The notes: generated by a model not told the origin, from the letters alone. A stretch of DNA of 8,029 bases from Marinilabiliales bacterium (GCA_002869425.1 PKSZ01000504.1:1-8029), one strand, 5' to 3'; shown: positions 1 through 7,773, numbered from the stretch's first letter. Made by a program: numbers and translations.

Positions 1-414
1 ATTCTATATGCCTCGTTTCAACAAGACTTTCTTGAAGCCTATCCTAGATGGCCCTATTGGAATGCAAAAGAAACATTTGGTTTGAGCCGTCCTGTAATGG
101 CATTAATTTACGAGACTTTCTATGGACTGGACTTCCTTTCCGTAGAATTAATCTTTCGTGGAGCACTTGTAATAGGAATGGTGAAAATTATGGGAAAAGA
201 TGCCATCTTACCCATGGTAGCCGTATATGCATTTTTGCATTTCGGTAAACCATTAGGTGAAACCATAAGTTCTGTATTCGGAGGCTACATACTTGGAGTT
301 ATTGCTCTCTATTCCAGGAGTATTCTTGGAGGCTTCATCCTGCATGTTGGAGTAGCTTATATGATGGAAATTGCAGCCTATATTCAGCATTTTTTAATGA
401 TAAAAAACCACTAG
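1..414 (+). CDS. CPBP-family intramembrane protease-like protein (3' part; 5' end outside window)
   Basis: The reading frame is open from base 1 to the TAG stop at 412-414, giving 137 visible residues with no N-terminus; the TTG at 82 and ATG at 97 are internal and not credible starts. The visible part is mostly hydrophobic membrane segments carrying the CPBP (Rce1/abortive-infection-like) motif pattern: motif 1 as V48-E49-L-I-F-R53-G, motif 2 as F78-L-H80 followed by F-G-K-P, and motif 3 at H115 in the segment GGFILH. Members are membrane-embedded glutamate-type endopeptidases or protein-processing factors. Two features are divergent: motif 1 has one Glu where many members have EE, and the position four residues after H115 is Ala119 rather than Asn/Asp. 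Family assignment is fairly secure from motif order and spacing; activity and substrate are unknown. The next gene starts 37 bp downstream on the same strand but is unrelated in sequence. Confidence 0.8.
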   Translation: MLYASFQQDFLEAYPRWPYWNAKETFGLSRPVMALIYETFYGLDFLSVELIFRGALVIGMVKIMGKDAILPMVAVYAFLHFGKPLGETISSVFGGYILGVIALYSRSILGGFILHVGVAYMMEIAAYIQHFLMIKNH

Positions 415-427
415 GGAAATTAAGCTT

Positions 428-435
428 TATCTTTG
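428..435 (+). promoter_or_regulatory. Candidate Bacteroidota -7 element (TATCTTTG)
   Basis: TATCTTTG matches the Bacteroidota primary sigma factor -7 consensus TAnnTTTG exactly. It lies 16 bp before the ATG at 452, so a transcript would have a leader of about 10 nt. I see no TTG-type -33 element at the expected distance, so the call rests on the -7 match and position alone. If real, the 566-aa gene has its own promoter and does not depend on the upstream protease gene. Confidence 0.4.
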
Positions 436-451
436 TGTAAAATCAAATGTT

Positions 452-2152
452 ATGACAAGAAAAGAACTTGAAAAATATTCTTCCGCATATACTCTATCAG
501 ACATGGAAATATTCATTTTCCCTGAATTGTTTTACAGTCTGGTTCTGGCCAATATTATGTCGCCCGAGATCTGGAAATGGAGAGAAGATCCCTGGTTCAA
601 ATCGATTGAGAAAAAATCATTCAATCAAAAAATCAACAGGATCAAACAATATATCATTGATCACTATGTTTTCAATCTGGATTTGGATACATGGGGACTA
701 ACAACCAAAGAAAAAGAAATTGGCAGATTCTCTAGTTTTATTGACACTGAACTATTAAAGCAATCGAATGCTCTTTTTGGTTACGAAGGAGATAAATATT
801 ATTTCAGTATTGACATAAGAAAGCATTTTGGTCTGGACAAATATACAGACAACACCATACCCTACTGGAAAACAGAAACAGTTGAGGCAATGAGTGCATT
901 CAAATACATGGATGGATATACAACTGGTGCTGGAGAATGTGTTAGCTTATCATCGTTATATGCTGCGGCGTTATTTATTGTCGGAAAAATTCCTTTAGAA
1001 AAAATATACCTGATAGCCACACCTCTCCATTCACAAAACTATATAGATGTGAAAAATGGTATTCTTACCAACAATCGCAGACTGGTTACCAAAAATATGT
1101 GGTATAACGGCACTTCACTATCTGCAAAAGCCAGAAGGGCCATCGAAAACGAAAAAATTACGATTGTTTCTCATATTTCCGGACTAATTCACACGCTATA
1201 TGATGAAGCGAGCATAGACAAAGATGCATACGGCAACTTCAAATCATCCATACAAGCATACTTGACAGAAGAATTTACACCCACAAGTTTCATTAATTAC
1301 CTAAGAACAAGAAAAAAATTCTGGAAATGCTTCCAGTTTAAGCACAAGAGAAATAACAAAGATCAATACATTAGCATGGAAACACTTTTTTGCTATGAAC
1401 ATTCCAGCAAAAACACCCTGCACGGAGATTCAAGAAATGCACTACTAAATGAAGTAGATCCAGAGGAGTTTTCTTTTGCACGCAGCAACAGTAAGATACT
1501 ATTCAACGAAATGGAAAAGTTTCTGAAAGAAAATTCTGAACTAAATTTTGAAGATAAACAAAACTATATTTTCAAGGAATTATTGTCTCTTGATTGCAGT
1601 GATCTAAAAATGTTCTTCCATGATTATCGTGAATGGTTACAAACAAAACCAAAACTTCCTGATGATGAAAAACAATATATTTCTGAACCCAAACTGGTTC
1701 TTTCACCAGAAATGCCAAGAAATGAGATAATATCAGAAATATACAAGCGTAGAGATTCAAATAGTTACGCCCATTATGCTATTTATGCATACAGAGACAT
1801 GGAAGGCACTGACTGGGATCCCTTTATGAAGGCTGCTATAGAGAGAAATCCTGTGTGTTTTGAAGATTGCAAAAAACGATCAAATGAAGAAATATATGAA
1901 CTACTCAGCAATTTCAGTCAGCATTCAATATATGAAGGAAAAAGACTTGCACAACCGGATGAAGTCTGGAATTTTAAAACAGGCGACGGCATAGAAAAAG
2001 CCATAACAATGGCAGCTATTTTGATTAACCTTAATCCTTCTGACAAAATAAAACTTCAAATAAAAAAGCAGAGAGTAAAATTGGTTGTAAACAAAAAGAC
2101 CTACAATTTTGTTTCAGAAAAAGATCTTACCAAAGAAATTAGCGTACAATAA
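452..2152 (+). CDS. Transglutaminase-like superfamily protein, 566 aa, function unknown
   Basis: I do not recognise this as a named protein. No signal peptide or membrane helix is visible, so it is probably cytoplasmic. The best clue is a transglutaminase/papain-like core around residues 158-215. Cys163 sits in GAGEC at the start of a hydrophobic helix (VSLSSLYAAALF). A strand ending in P-L-H193-S-Q-N follows 30 residues later, then G203 and the polar cluster T206-N207-N208-R209, which could supply the third catalytic residue. Residues 1-150 are charged and helical with several Trp residues. The C-terminal part (about 425-566) contains an AHYAIYAYRDM segment and ends in KTGDGIEKA (509-517), a hydrophobic helix and a short strand pair resembling the same core without Cys or His. 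ATG 452 is the first in-frame Met; the next is residue 18. The stop is 2 bp from the convergent lipoprotein stop. Fold assignment is an inference from motifs; substrate and reaction (peptide cleavage, crosslinking or none) are unknown. Confidence 0.75.
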   Translation: MTRKELEKYSSAYTLSDMEIFIFPELFYSLVLANIMSPEIWKWREDPWFKSIEKKSFNQKINRIKQYIIDHYVFNLDLDTWGLTTKEKEIGRFSSFIDTELLKQSNALFGYEGDKYYFSIDIRKHFGLDKYTDNTIPYWKTETVEAMSAFKYMDGYTTGAGECVSLSSLYAAALFIVGKIPLEKIYLIATPLHSQNYIDVKNGILTNNRRLVTKNMWYNGTSLSAKARRAIENEKITIVSHISGLIHTLYDEASIDKDAYGNFKSSIQAYLTEEFTPTSFINYLRTRKKFWKCFQFKHKRNNKDQYISMETLFCYEHSSKNTLHGDSRNALLNEVDPEEFSFARSNSKILFNEMEKFLKENSELNFEDKQNYIFKELLSLDCSDLKMFFHDYREWLQTKPKLPDDEKQYISEPKLVLSPEMPRNEIISEIYKRRDSNSYAHYAIYAYRDMEGTDWDPFMKAAIERNPVCFEDCKKRSNEEIYELLSNFSQHSIYEGKRLAQPDEVWNFKTGDGIEKAITMAAILINLNPSDKIKLQIKKQRVKLVVNKKTYNFVSEKDLTKEISVQ

Positions 2153-2154
2153 AA

Positions 2155-2892
2155 TCAGGAAAGAAGCGAAATCAGACCCCATATTGCCAGGCCAATTATA
2201 GCCAGATCAATAAACACAGCAATAAATCCAATCCAGAAACCTGATTTTGCGGCTCCATTTCCTTTGAATTGGTCTGGATTTCGTTTATATCGCTTCATGC
2301 CCAGAATGCCGGTTATAATAGATATTATACCCCATACAAGACTCCCATATAATCCTTGTATGAATTCTGTTGGATTTAAGGTTATCATGGAAAGCATCAC
2401 CAATAGTGTTAATATTCCACAACAGAGAGAAATTACACCCCAGGCCTCGCTTTGTCCTCCCTGATTTGATCTTGATGGTTTAGCAAATACATCAATTATT
2501 TTATCGGCAAAGAAAGAGGCAGTCTTAAACATTACACTACTTTCCAAACTACCAAAAGTTGATCGCTCTGAGAGATAAGAATCTGTTTCTGCCAGCAGAT
2601 CCTCTGAGTTACTACTTTTTGCTTCCAGAAACTCGAAATCAGACCCACCTGCCAATACATTTTCAGTCACCTCAGGATGCTCCTCAACAGCCATTTCTTC
2701 CTGTTTCAAATGAATTTCAGATCGCTTCTCAACCGGCTTCTCAAACTCTTCTTTCTTCACTTTAGAATCGATCCATTCAACATGGTATCCCTTTGTATAC
2801 TTCCGTTTAACAACTGCTAATTTTGTACTGCATGCTGAAAGCAATATACCTGTAATTACCAATAAGACTAAAAAGTGTAAATTCTTATTCAT
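2155..2892 (-). CDS. Lipoprotein with acidic linker and C-terminal three-helix (DUF4190-like) domain
   Basis: The 245-aa product starts with a type II signal peptide: a short basic/polar n-region, a hydrophobic stretch (residues 7-17) and the lipobox L18-S19-A20-C21, so Cys21 should be lipidated. The residues after Cys (STKLAVV) lack the acidic surface-export signal seen in many Bacteroidota lipoproteins. Residues about 40-140 are Glu/Lys/Ser-rich and probably unstructured. The C-terminus has three hydrophobic segments (about 150-172, 180-199, 219-244), with a basic loop KRYKRNP after the second; the pattern WGVISL...GIISIITGILGMKRYKRNP resembles DUF4190 proteins. A lipidated N-terminus plus membrane helices suggests inner-membrane anchoring at both ends. 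The start lies 6 nt after the stop of the upstream phosphatase gene, so the two are probably co-transcribed and perhaps translationally coupled. Function is unknown; a role with the sensor is inferred from context only. Confidence 0.85.
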   Translation of the reverse strand: MNKNLHFLVLLVITGILLSACSTKLAVVKRKYTKGYHVEWIDSKVKKEEFEKPVEKRSEIHLKQEEMAVEEHPEVTENVLAGGSDFEFLEAKSSNSEDLLAETDSYLSERSTFGSLESSVMFKTASFFADKIIDVFAKPSRSNQGGQSEAWGVISLCCGILTLLVMLSMITLNPTEFIQGLYGSLVWGIISIITGILGMKRYKRNPDQFKGNGAAKSGFWIGFIAVFIDLAIIGLAIWGLISLLS

Positions 2893-2898
2893 GTTATA

Positions 2899-5800
2899 TT
2901 ATTTATTAAGCTGAATACCAACAAGTAACACATCATCCAACTGTTTTTCCTCACCTTTCCACTGCACAAATGAACGCTCTATTTCCTTCAGTTGCTGATC
3001 CATATTCAAATGCATATTTGCCTGAAGCAAACTTTCAAACCTGGCTGTCATAAATTTTTCGCCGGCTAATCCACCAAACTGATCAATATAGCCATCTGAG
3101 AACATATAAATACTATGTACCTGATCCAAATCGAACTCCATATCGCTAAATGAAATATCACGATTTCCAAACATTCCTCCAACGGAATAAATATCTCCTG
3201 AGTGCTTTTCTAATCCTTTATCCGTTTTCACATAGAAAAAATGATTGGCACAGGCAATTTTTAACTTTTTCTCCATCTGATCAATACAACACACAGTAAT
3301 ATCCATACCATCCTGCTTTCGTTCAAATACATCTTCTACATTTCTGTTTAGAGCATATTCTACACCCTTATTTAATTTTTCCAGAACCAAAGCCGGACTC
3401 ATGGCCTCATCCTTTGTTACAATATCATTCAGTAAAGTATTTCCAATCATACTCATAAATGCACCCGGCACTCCGTGACCTGTACAATCGGCAACAGCAA
3501 TATAAATCTTATTTTCCTTCCTGGAAAGCCAGTAGAAATCACCCGACACAATATCTTTTGGTTTATAGAACACAAAGCTTTCTGGAAATACTTCACGTAT
3601 AAACTTATCAGAAGGAAGTATAGCATCCTGAATAACCCGGGCATAATTAATACTATTGGTTATTTCTTCCTGAACATGTTTCACTTTGGTAATATCAGAA
3701 TCAACAGCAATAAGTTTTTTAAGGTTTCCATCGATATCAAAAATGGGCGTAAGTGTTGTTTGTGTCCAGATCATTGCATCATCTTTGGTATGCATCTGGC
3801 TTTCGTACGTAATCGACTCTTTCTTATCGATACATTCAATGAAAATGCTGTGAAAACTTTCAAAATTACTCACCGCAATTAAGTTTTCGCCGTATTTCAT
3901 TTTAAACTCCTCAATCGAATACCCATATAACTTTGTAAAACCAGCGTTTGCCCACTCAATAATTCCGTTTTCATCTGTAATTATAACTGAATTGTCTGTT
4001 TCCTGCGCAACTATTGACAATTTTTCGAGTTCAGTATTTGCAAGTTCCAGTTGTTCTGTTTGTGCTAAAATTTCCTCTTTCTGCTGCTGAAGTTCCACAT
4101 TTTTATATTCCAGCTCATTGGCCTGCTCCTGGATTTCCTCTTTTTGCTTTACAACTTCTGCTGTTCTTTGCTTACCAATTTTCTCCAGTGCCTTTTTCTG
4201 CTTCTCCAGTCTGCGGGTATTTAACTTTACAATAATGAAAACAAAGATCCCAGCAGTAATAAGATACAGAATGTAGGCCCAAAGCGTTCTGTACCACGGT
4301 GGCAATATTGTAAAATGATAGCTATCCACTGAGCTGATGGTATGATAAATATTTCGTGATCGCACTTTCAAAATATAATCCCCTTCAGGAAAGTTCGTGT
4401 ATTCTCTAAAACCAACTCCAGACCATGCTGACCAATCAGCGTCGTAATTTTCTAAATATGATGAAAATTCAATGCTTTCCCTGTTTTCATAGAAATTGGA
4501 AGTAAAATAAAATTTCAGAGAATTATGATCATAATCAATTACAGGTAAAATCACCTGCTCAGCAATATAGGAACCCATTGAACCCGTTCTTGCTCCTGCA
4601 AAAATTACAGAATCAAGGTTTTTTGATGAAATGCTTACTTTATCAATATAACAGTTAAAGCCATACTGTTCGCCACCCACTGCACCGGGATTATAAACAA
4701 TAAAACCATCTTTTGAGGATATGAGAATGGTATCCAGCCCGTAATAATGAGTAGCATCCATAAGTTGATCATTGATTTTTCTGAACCTATTTTGAATTAC
4801 TGAATCTTTACCACTTTTGTCAGAAACAGCTATAATTTTTTTATTGTCAAATAAATAATAGATACTATCGTATTCTCTTATCTTCACAAAACGCTCAAAC
4901 AAGCTACAATATTCTGACAATAATTCATTTTTTTGAAAAGAACCATCATATGATTTTTGTTCATAGAAACCTTCTATTGAGCTTACTTTGATACTGTTAT
5001 TTAAAGCTATTACGCTTGCTTTAGATTCAATTCCTTCCTCAACAGGAAGCTTGAAAGAAATTAATGAATCAATATCTAAATAGTTTTTCGACAAATAATA
5101 CCGGTAAATTTCCTTCCCATTTCTAAATGCTATTAATGAACCATTATTGAAAAGCTCATAATTCTTAATGGAGTCCGATAATGCAGAAATAAACTCAGTC
5201 TCAAACTTCCCTTTATTAAAATACGCTCTGTAAAACTTATTATAAGAATGGATAATAAGCGTATCCTTGCTCACAGGTATTATTGTTGCGGCTTGCAGTT
5301 TTGAAATTCGTTTCAGCTCATTTGACTCTGGAAAGTACTGAATCATTCCACCATTTGAATTCATCAGAAATGAATACCCAAAAACAAAAGGACTTGTGTA
5401 TAAATCTTCTAACTTGTCAATTTTATATAATCTTCCTTCTTTTCTTTCATAAACTCCATCAAACAAACCAAAATAATCAACATCATTATACCGACGATAC
5501 CAATTAAATGTTGAATTGTTTGTTCCGGATCTGTCATCATAATACTGAAAAGGTGATTGAATTTCAATTCTGCATACACCAGGTGCTAAATTTGCCCATA
5601 CACTGCCACCCTTATCCTCAAAAATACGAACAACTATACTGCTTCCCAGGCCTTCATTTGTGGAAATTTTTCTGAGAAAGTCACCGTTTTTATCAAATTC
5701 AAGAATACCTCTTGAATACGTACTGAAGAGATAATGATCATTTTTAAGCCTTAGTGTAGAAAGAACTACATCATTTCCAATTTTTTCTTCAATACGATCA

Positions 5801-6519
5801 TTCCACTTTTGCAATTTACCATCTGCATACTGGTGCATACTAAATGGGTAAAATACAAACACTTCCCGGTTATTGGCATCTGTATGTATTGAAAACAAAG
5901 TACTATTTTTTACTTCTCCAAGCACATCAAACGTATCGGATTTCATTTCAACCAACAGATCATTCATTTCCAGGAAAATTCGATTATTTGAGGTTTTCAG
6001 CCCTTTAAATCGTGTATTGGGGTAACTGAGTTTTCGAAGAATTACATCTTCAGGATAATAAAAAAACAGTTCTTTTTGTGTTACAAATATTACGGCAGTA
6101 TCTATTGCTGCAATTGAAACTATGTTTTCTATAGGTAATGTATCCTGAAATATATGGTTCAATGATTTGTACTGCAAACATCCCAGACTATCAGATTTCA
6201 ATACACCAAAACCCTTTTTTGCTGCTACGTAAATAGCCTTATTGTTATAGTTACAAATACCTGTCACTCCGATTGTATCTGTACCTCTTGCATACTCCCA
6301 AGTGTTACCATTAAATTTTAATACACCATTAGAGCTGGAAAAAAACATATAACCATTTGGTCCCTGAACTGATCCCGGAGCTACCAAATCATCAACAAGC
6401 TCATCTTCGTAATTCTCAATGAAAGGAAGGCCTGTTAATCTTTCTTGTGCTGATATAAGCGTAACGAAAAACACCAAAAAACACAGAACCAGATTTCTTC
6501 TATAGGAATGTAATAGCAT
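2899..6519 (-). CDS. Periplasmic propeller/Y_Y_Y sensor fused to PAS and SpoIIE-type PP2C serine phosphatase
   Basis: A 1206-aa membrane sensor. It has a signal peptide (residues 1-24, hydrophobic core 9-22, likely cut ISA/Q). Two beta-propellers follow, about 25-320 and 325-655; the first opens with GLPFIENY (30-37) and a blade ending NGVLKFNGNTW (64-74), and closes near CRIEIQSPF (316-324), the usual join in hybrid two-component sensors. Next come a Y_Y_Y domain (about 662-738), one transmembrane helix (747-766), a Glu/Gln-rich coiled coil (767-835), a PAS domain (about 836-945) and a PP2C/SpoIIE phosphatase (about 955-1204). Metal-binding acidic residues are present: D994 in SGDFYW, D1011 in ADCTGHG, D1142 in FSDGY, and D1195-D1196 near the end, so the phosphatase looks active. 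There is no histidine kinase or DNA-binding domain; the expected role is dephosphorylating a cytoplasmic phosphoprotein, classically an anti-anti-sigma (STAS) protein, in response to an envelope signal. ATG 6519 is supported by the signal peptide directly after it. The ligand is unknown. Confidence 0.93.
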   Translation of the reverse strand: MLLHSYRRNLVLCFLVFFVTLISAQERLTGLPFIENYEDELVDDLVAPGSVQGPNGYMFFSSSNGVLKFNGNTWEYARGTDTIGVTGICNYNNKAIYVAAKKGFGVLKSDSLGCLQYKSLNHIFQDTLPIENIVSIAAIDTAVIFVTQKELFFYYPEDVILRKLSYPNTRFKGLKTSNNRIFLEMNDLLVEMKSDTFDVLGEVKNSTLFSIHTDANNREVFVFYPFSMHQYADGKLQKWNDRIEEKIGNDVVLSTLRLKNDHYLFSTYSRGILEFDKNGDFLRKISTNEGLGSSIVVRIFEDKGGSVWANLAPGVCRIEIQSPFQYYDDRSGTNNSTFNWYRRYNDVDYFGLFDGVYERKEGRLYKIDKLEDLYTSPFVFGYSFLMNSNGGMIQYFPESNELKRISKLQAATIIPVSKDTLIIHSYNKFYRAYFNKGKFETEFISALSDSIKNYELFNNGSLIAFRNGKEIYRYYLSKNYLDIDSLISFKLPVEEGIESKASVIALNNSIKVSSIEGFYEQKSYDGSFQKNELLSEYCSLFERFVKIREYDSIYYLFDNKKIIAVSDKSGKDSVIQNRFRKINDQLMDATHYYGLDTILISSKDGFIVYNPGAVGGEQYGFNCYIDKVSISSKNLDSVIFAGARTGSMGSYIAEQVILPVIDYDHNSLKFYFTSNFYENRESIEFSSYLENYDADWSAWSGVGFREYTNFPEGDYILKVRSRNIYHTISSVDSYHFTILPPWYRTLWAYILYLITAGIFVFIIVKLNTRRLEKQKKALEKIGKQRTAEVVKQKEEIQEQANELEYKNVELQQQKEEILAQTEQLELANTELEKLSIVAQETDNSVIITDENGIIEWANAGFTKLYGYSIEEFKMKYGENLIAVSNFESFHSIFIECIDKKESITYESQMHTKDDAMIWTQTTLTPIFDIDGNLKKLIAVDSDITKVKHVQEEITNSINYARVIQDAILPSDKFIREVFPESFVFYKPKDIVSGDFYWLSRKENKIYIAVADCTGHGVPGAFMSMIGNTLLNDIVTKDEAMSPALVLEKLNKGVEYALNRNVEDVFERKQDGMDITVCCIDQMEKKLKIACANHFFYVKTDKGLEKHSGDIYSVGGMFGNRDISFSDMEFDLDQVHSIYMFSDGYIDQFGGLAGEKFMTARFESLLQANMHLNMDQQLKEIERSFVQWKGEEKQLDDVLLVGIQLNK

Positions 6520-6541
6520 AAAACGGAATCAACAGGGTTAT

Positions 6542-6565
6542 CTCGATTTTATACGAAAAATCGGG
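6542..6565 (-). repeat. Inverted repeat in the 5' leader of the phosphatase gene
   Basis: CGATTTT (6544-6550) and AAAATCG (6557-6563) are perfect inverted repeats around a 6-nt loop, extendable by a G-U/T-G pair and a C-G pair to 6542 and 6565. It lies 23 bp before the ATG at 6519. It could be a leader RNA hairpin or an operator. No clean TAnnTTTG promoter is visible between the terminator and this start; the minus strand has only a TATAAAAT string inside this repeat. Confidence 0.4.
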
Positions 6566-6577
6566 CATAAAGGATAC

Positions 6578-6609
6578 AAAAAAAGCAGGTACATTATTGC
6601 ACCTGCTTT
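6578..6609 (-). terminator. Rho-independent terminator of tdh
   Basis: Read on the minus strand, the arm AAAGCAGGTGCA pairs with TGTACCTGCTTT across the loop ATAA. This is a 12-bp stem with a single G-U pair, and the 3' arm runs into seven consecutive T residues (complement of 6578-6584). It starts 19 bp after the tdh stop codon and separates tdh from the phosphatase gene. The plus strand has only three T residues after the stem, so it should act mainly on minus-strand transcripts. Confidence 0.9.
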
Positions 6610-6628
6610 ATGCGCCATTAACTAAAAG

Positions 6629-7591
6629 TTAAATTAATCCTTTATCATGTTTTTCCTGAATTGCTTTTAGCATATCTTCAGTCATTGCATCCAGATTATA
6701 AGCTGGTTTCCATCCCCACTCTTCACGAGCTGCTGCATCATCAACTGAATCTGGCCAGCTGTCTGCAATTGCCTGACGGAAATCTGGTTCATAGCTAATT
6801 TCAAAATCAGGAATAAATTTTCTGATTGATTCTGCCATTTCTGTAACACTAAAGCTCATTGCTCCAACGTTAAAATCTGAGTGATGTTTCAGTTTTGAAA
6901 AATCTGCCTGCATCAAATCGATGGTTGCCTTCAAACAGTCTGGCATATACATCATTGGAAGTCTTGTATCTTCTTTTACAAAACAAGTATATTTCTTATT
7001 TTTTACTGCTTCAAAATAAATTGCCACTGCATAGTCTGTAGTTCCACCGCCTGGTAATGTCTCATGACTAATAATACCTGGGTAACGTAAACCCCTAACA
7101 TCCAAACCATATTTATTCACGTAATAGTCAGCCATAAGTTCTCCGGAAACTTTTGTTATTCCGTACATTGTTGTTGGCTTCAAAACAGTTTCCTGTGGTG
7201 CGCAATCAAGTGGAGTACCAGGACCAAATACAGCGATTGAACTAGGAATCATTACCTGCTTCATTTTCATTTCACGAGCAACTTCCAGAGTATTAATCAA
7301 ACCTTCCATATTAACATTCCATGCCAACATAGGATTTTGTTCACCCACTCCTGAAAGGATGGCTGCCATGTTCACAATAGCATCGATATTATATTTCTTA
7401 CATACTGAGTATAAATCGTCACGATTGGTAACATCGAAATATTCGAAATGACCACTGTTTAACAATTTCTCAGAGGGTTTTGTTTTACGTCCGGTAGCTA
7501 CTACATTATCATTACCATATACTTTACGAAGCTCAAGGGTTAGTTCAGATCCAATCTGACCAACAGCACCAACAACAAGAATATTTTTCAT
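6629..7591 (-). CDS. tdh: L-threonine 3-dehydrogenase, NAD-dependent epimerase-type (short-chain SDR)
   Basis: A 320-aa extended short-chain dehydrogenase that oxidises L-threonine to 2-amino-3-ketobutyrate with NAD+ (EC 1.1.1.103). Visible features: the Rossmann nucleotide loop G8-A-V-G11-Q-I-G14, the NMAAILSG segment, Ser117/Ser118 in IPSSIAVFG, and the catalytic Y143-x3-K147 (YGITK). The specific signature of the epimerase-like threonine dehydrogenases, as opposed to sugar epimerases, is RYPGIIS (169-175) with PGGGTTDYAV (180-189), LPMMYMPDC (211-219) and RQAIADSWPDSVDD (272-285) followed by WGW (292-294). This family is unrelated to the zinc-dependent Tdh of E. coli. Length is normal and the gene appears intact. 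It is cytoplasmic. It is divergent from kbl, whose product uses the unstable 2-amino-3-ketobutyrate; this pairing strongly supports the assignment. A terminator follows at 6578-6609. Confidence 0.95.
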   Translation of the reverse strand: MKNILVVGAVGQIGSELTLELRKVYGNDNVVATGRKTKPSEKLLNSGHFEYFDVTNRDDLYSVCKKYNIDAIVNMAAILSGVGEQNPMLAWNVNMEGLINTLEVAREMKMKQVMIPSSIAVFGPGTPLDCAPQETVLKPTTMYGITKVSGELMADYYVNKYGLDVRGLRYPGIISHETLPGGGTTDYAVAIYFEAVKNKKYTCFVKEDTRLPMMYMPDCLKATIDLMQADFSKLKHHSDFNVGAMSFSVTEMAESIRKFIPDFEISYEPDFRQAIADSWPDSVDDAAAREEWGWKPAYNLDAMTEDMLKAIQEKHDKGLI

Positions 7592-7621
7592 TTTTTTCAG
7601 TTTTTTATTTTAGATCTACAT

Positions 7622-7629
7622 CAAAAGTA
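7622..7629 (-). promoter_or_regulatory. Candidate -7 element of tdh (TACTTTTG)
   Basis: On the minus strand TACTTTTG matches TAnnTTTG exactly. It ends 30 bp before the tdh ATG, giving a leader of about 25 nt that is A-rich and ends in GAAAAAA directly before the start. A weak GTTCAC lies near the expected -33 position, one base off the TTG core. Confidence 0.5.
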
Positions 7630-7716
7630 ATTTTTTTAGCTGCATCTGTGAACTTTTAAAACTTATTCTACAACATTTTTTTTGATATTTTCCAACCTAA
7701 ATTTAAGCCATAAGAA

Positions 7717-7729
7717 TTTTGAATCAAAA
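7717..7729. repeat. 13-bp palindrome TTTTGAATCAAAA
   Basis: TTTTGA and TCAAAA are perfect inverted arms around a single central A. It lies in the tdh/kbl intergenic region, about 90 bp upstream of the tdh -7 candidate, and is a plausible site for a dimeric regulator. In DNA this AT-rich, short palindromes also arise by chance. Confidence 0.3.
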
Positions 7730-7773
7730 CTCAATAAACATCTATTTTTCTGACAATTAGTACATTTATAAAT

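Noticed and set aside
82..99. TTG at 82 or ATG at 97 as the start of the protease gene
   Set aside because: The frame is open without a stop to base 1 and the upstream residues look like coding sequence, so these are internal codons of a gene cut by the window edge.
447..455. Two-codon mini-ORF ATG-TTA-TGA overlapping the start of the 566-aa gene
   Set aside because: It is too short to be distinguished from chance in AT-rich DNA, and there is no supporting translation signal.
3475..3882. Plus-strand open frame of 135 codons inside the phosphatase gene
   Set aside because: It is antisense to the well-supported PAS and SpoIIE coding region and its translation shows no recognisable domain; other short frames opposite this gene were rejected for the same reason.
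2899..6519. Reading the sensor as a hybrid two-component system (HTCS) or histidine kinase
   Set aside because: The N-terminal half matches such sensors, but after the membrane helix there is a coiled coil, PAS and SpoIIE phosphatase with no H-box, ATP-binding, receiver or HTH_AraC domain.
6618..6632. Inverted repeat TTAACT-AAA-AGTTAA at the tdh stop codon as a terminator
   Set aside because: The 6-bp AT-rich stem is weak and overlaps the stop; the much stronger hairpin with a T-tract just downstream explains termination.
6629..7591. Reading the dehydrogenase as a UDP-glucose 4-epimerase or other sugar epimerase
   Set aside because: The RYPGIIS, PGGGTTDYAV, LPMMYMPDC and IADSWP motifs are specific to epimerase-type threonine dehydrogenases, and kbl lies next to it.
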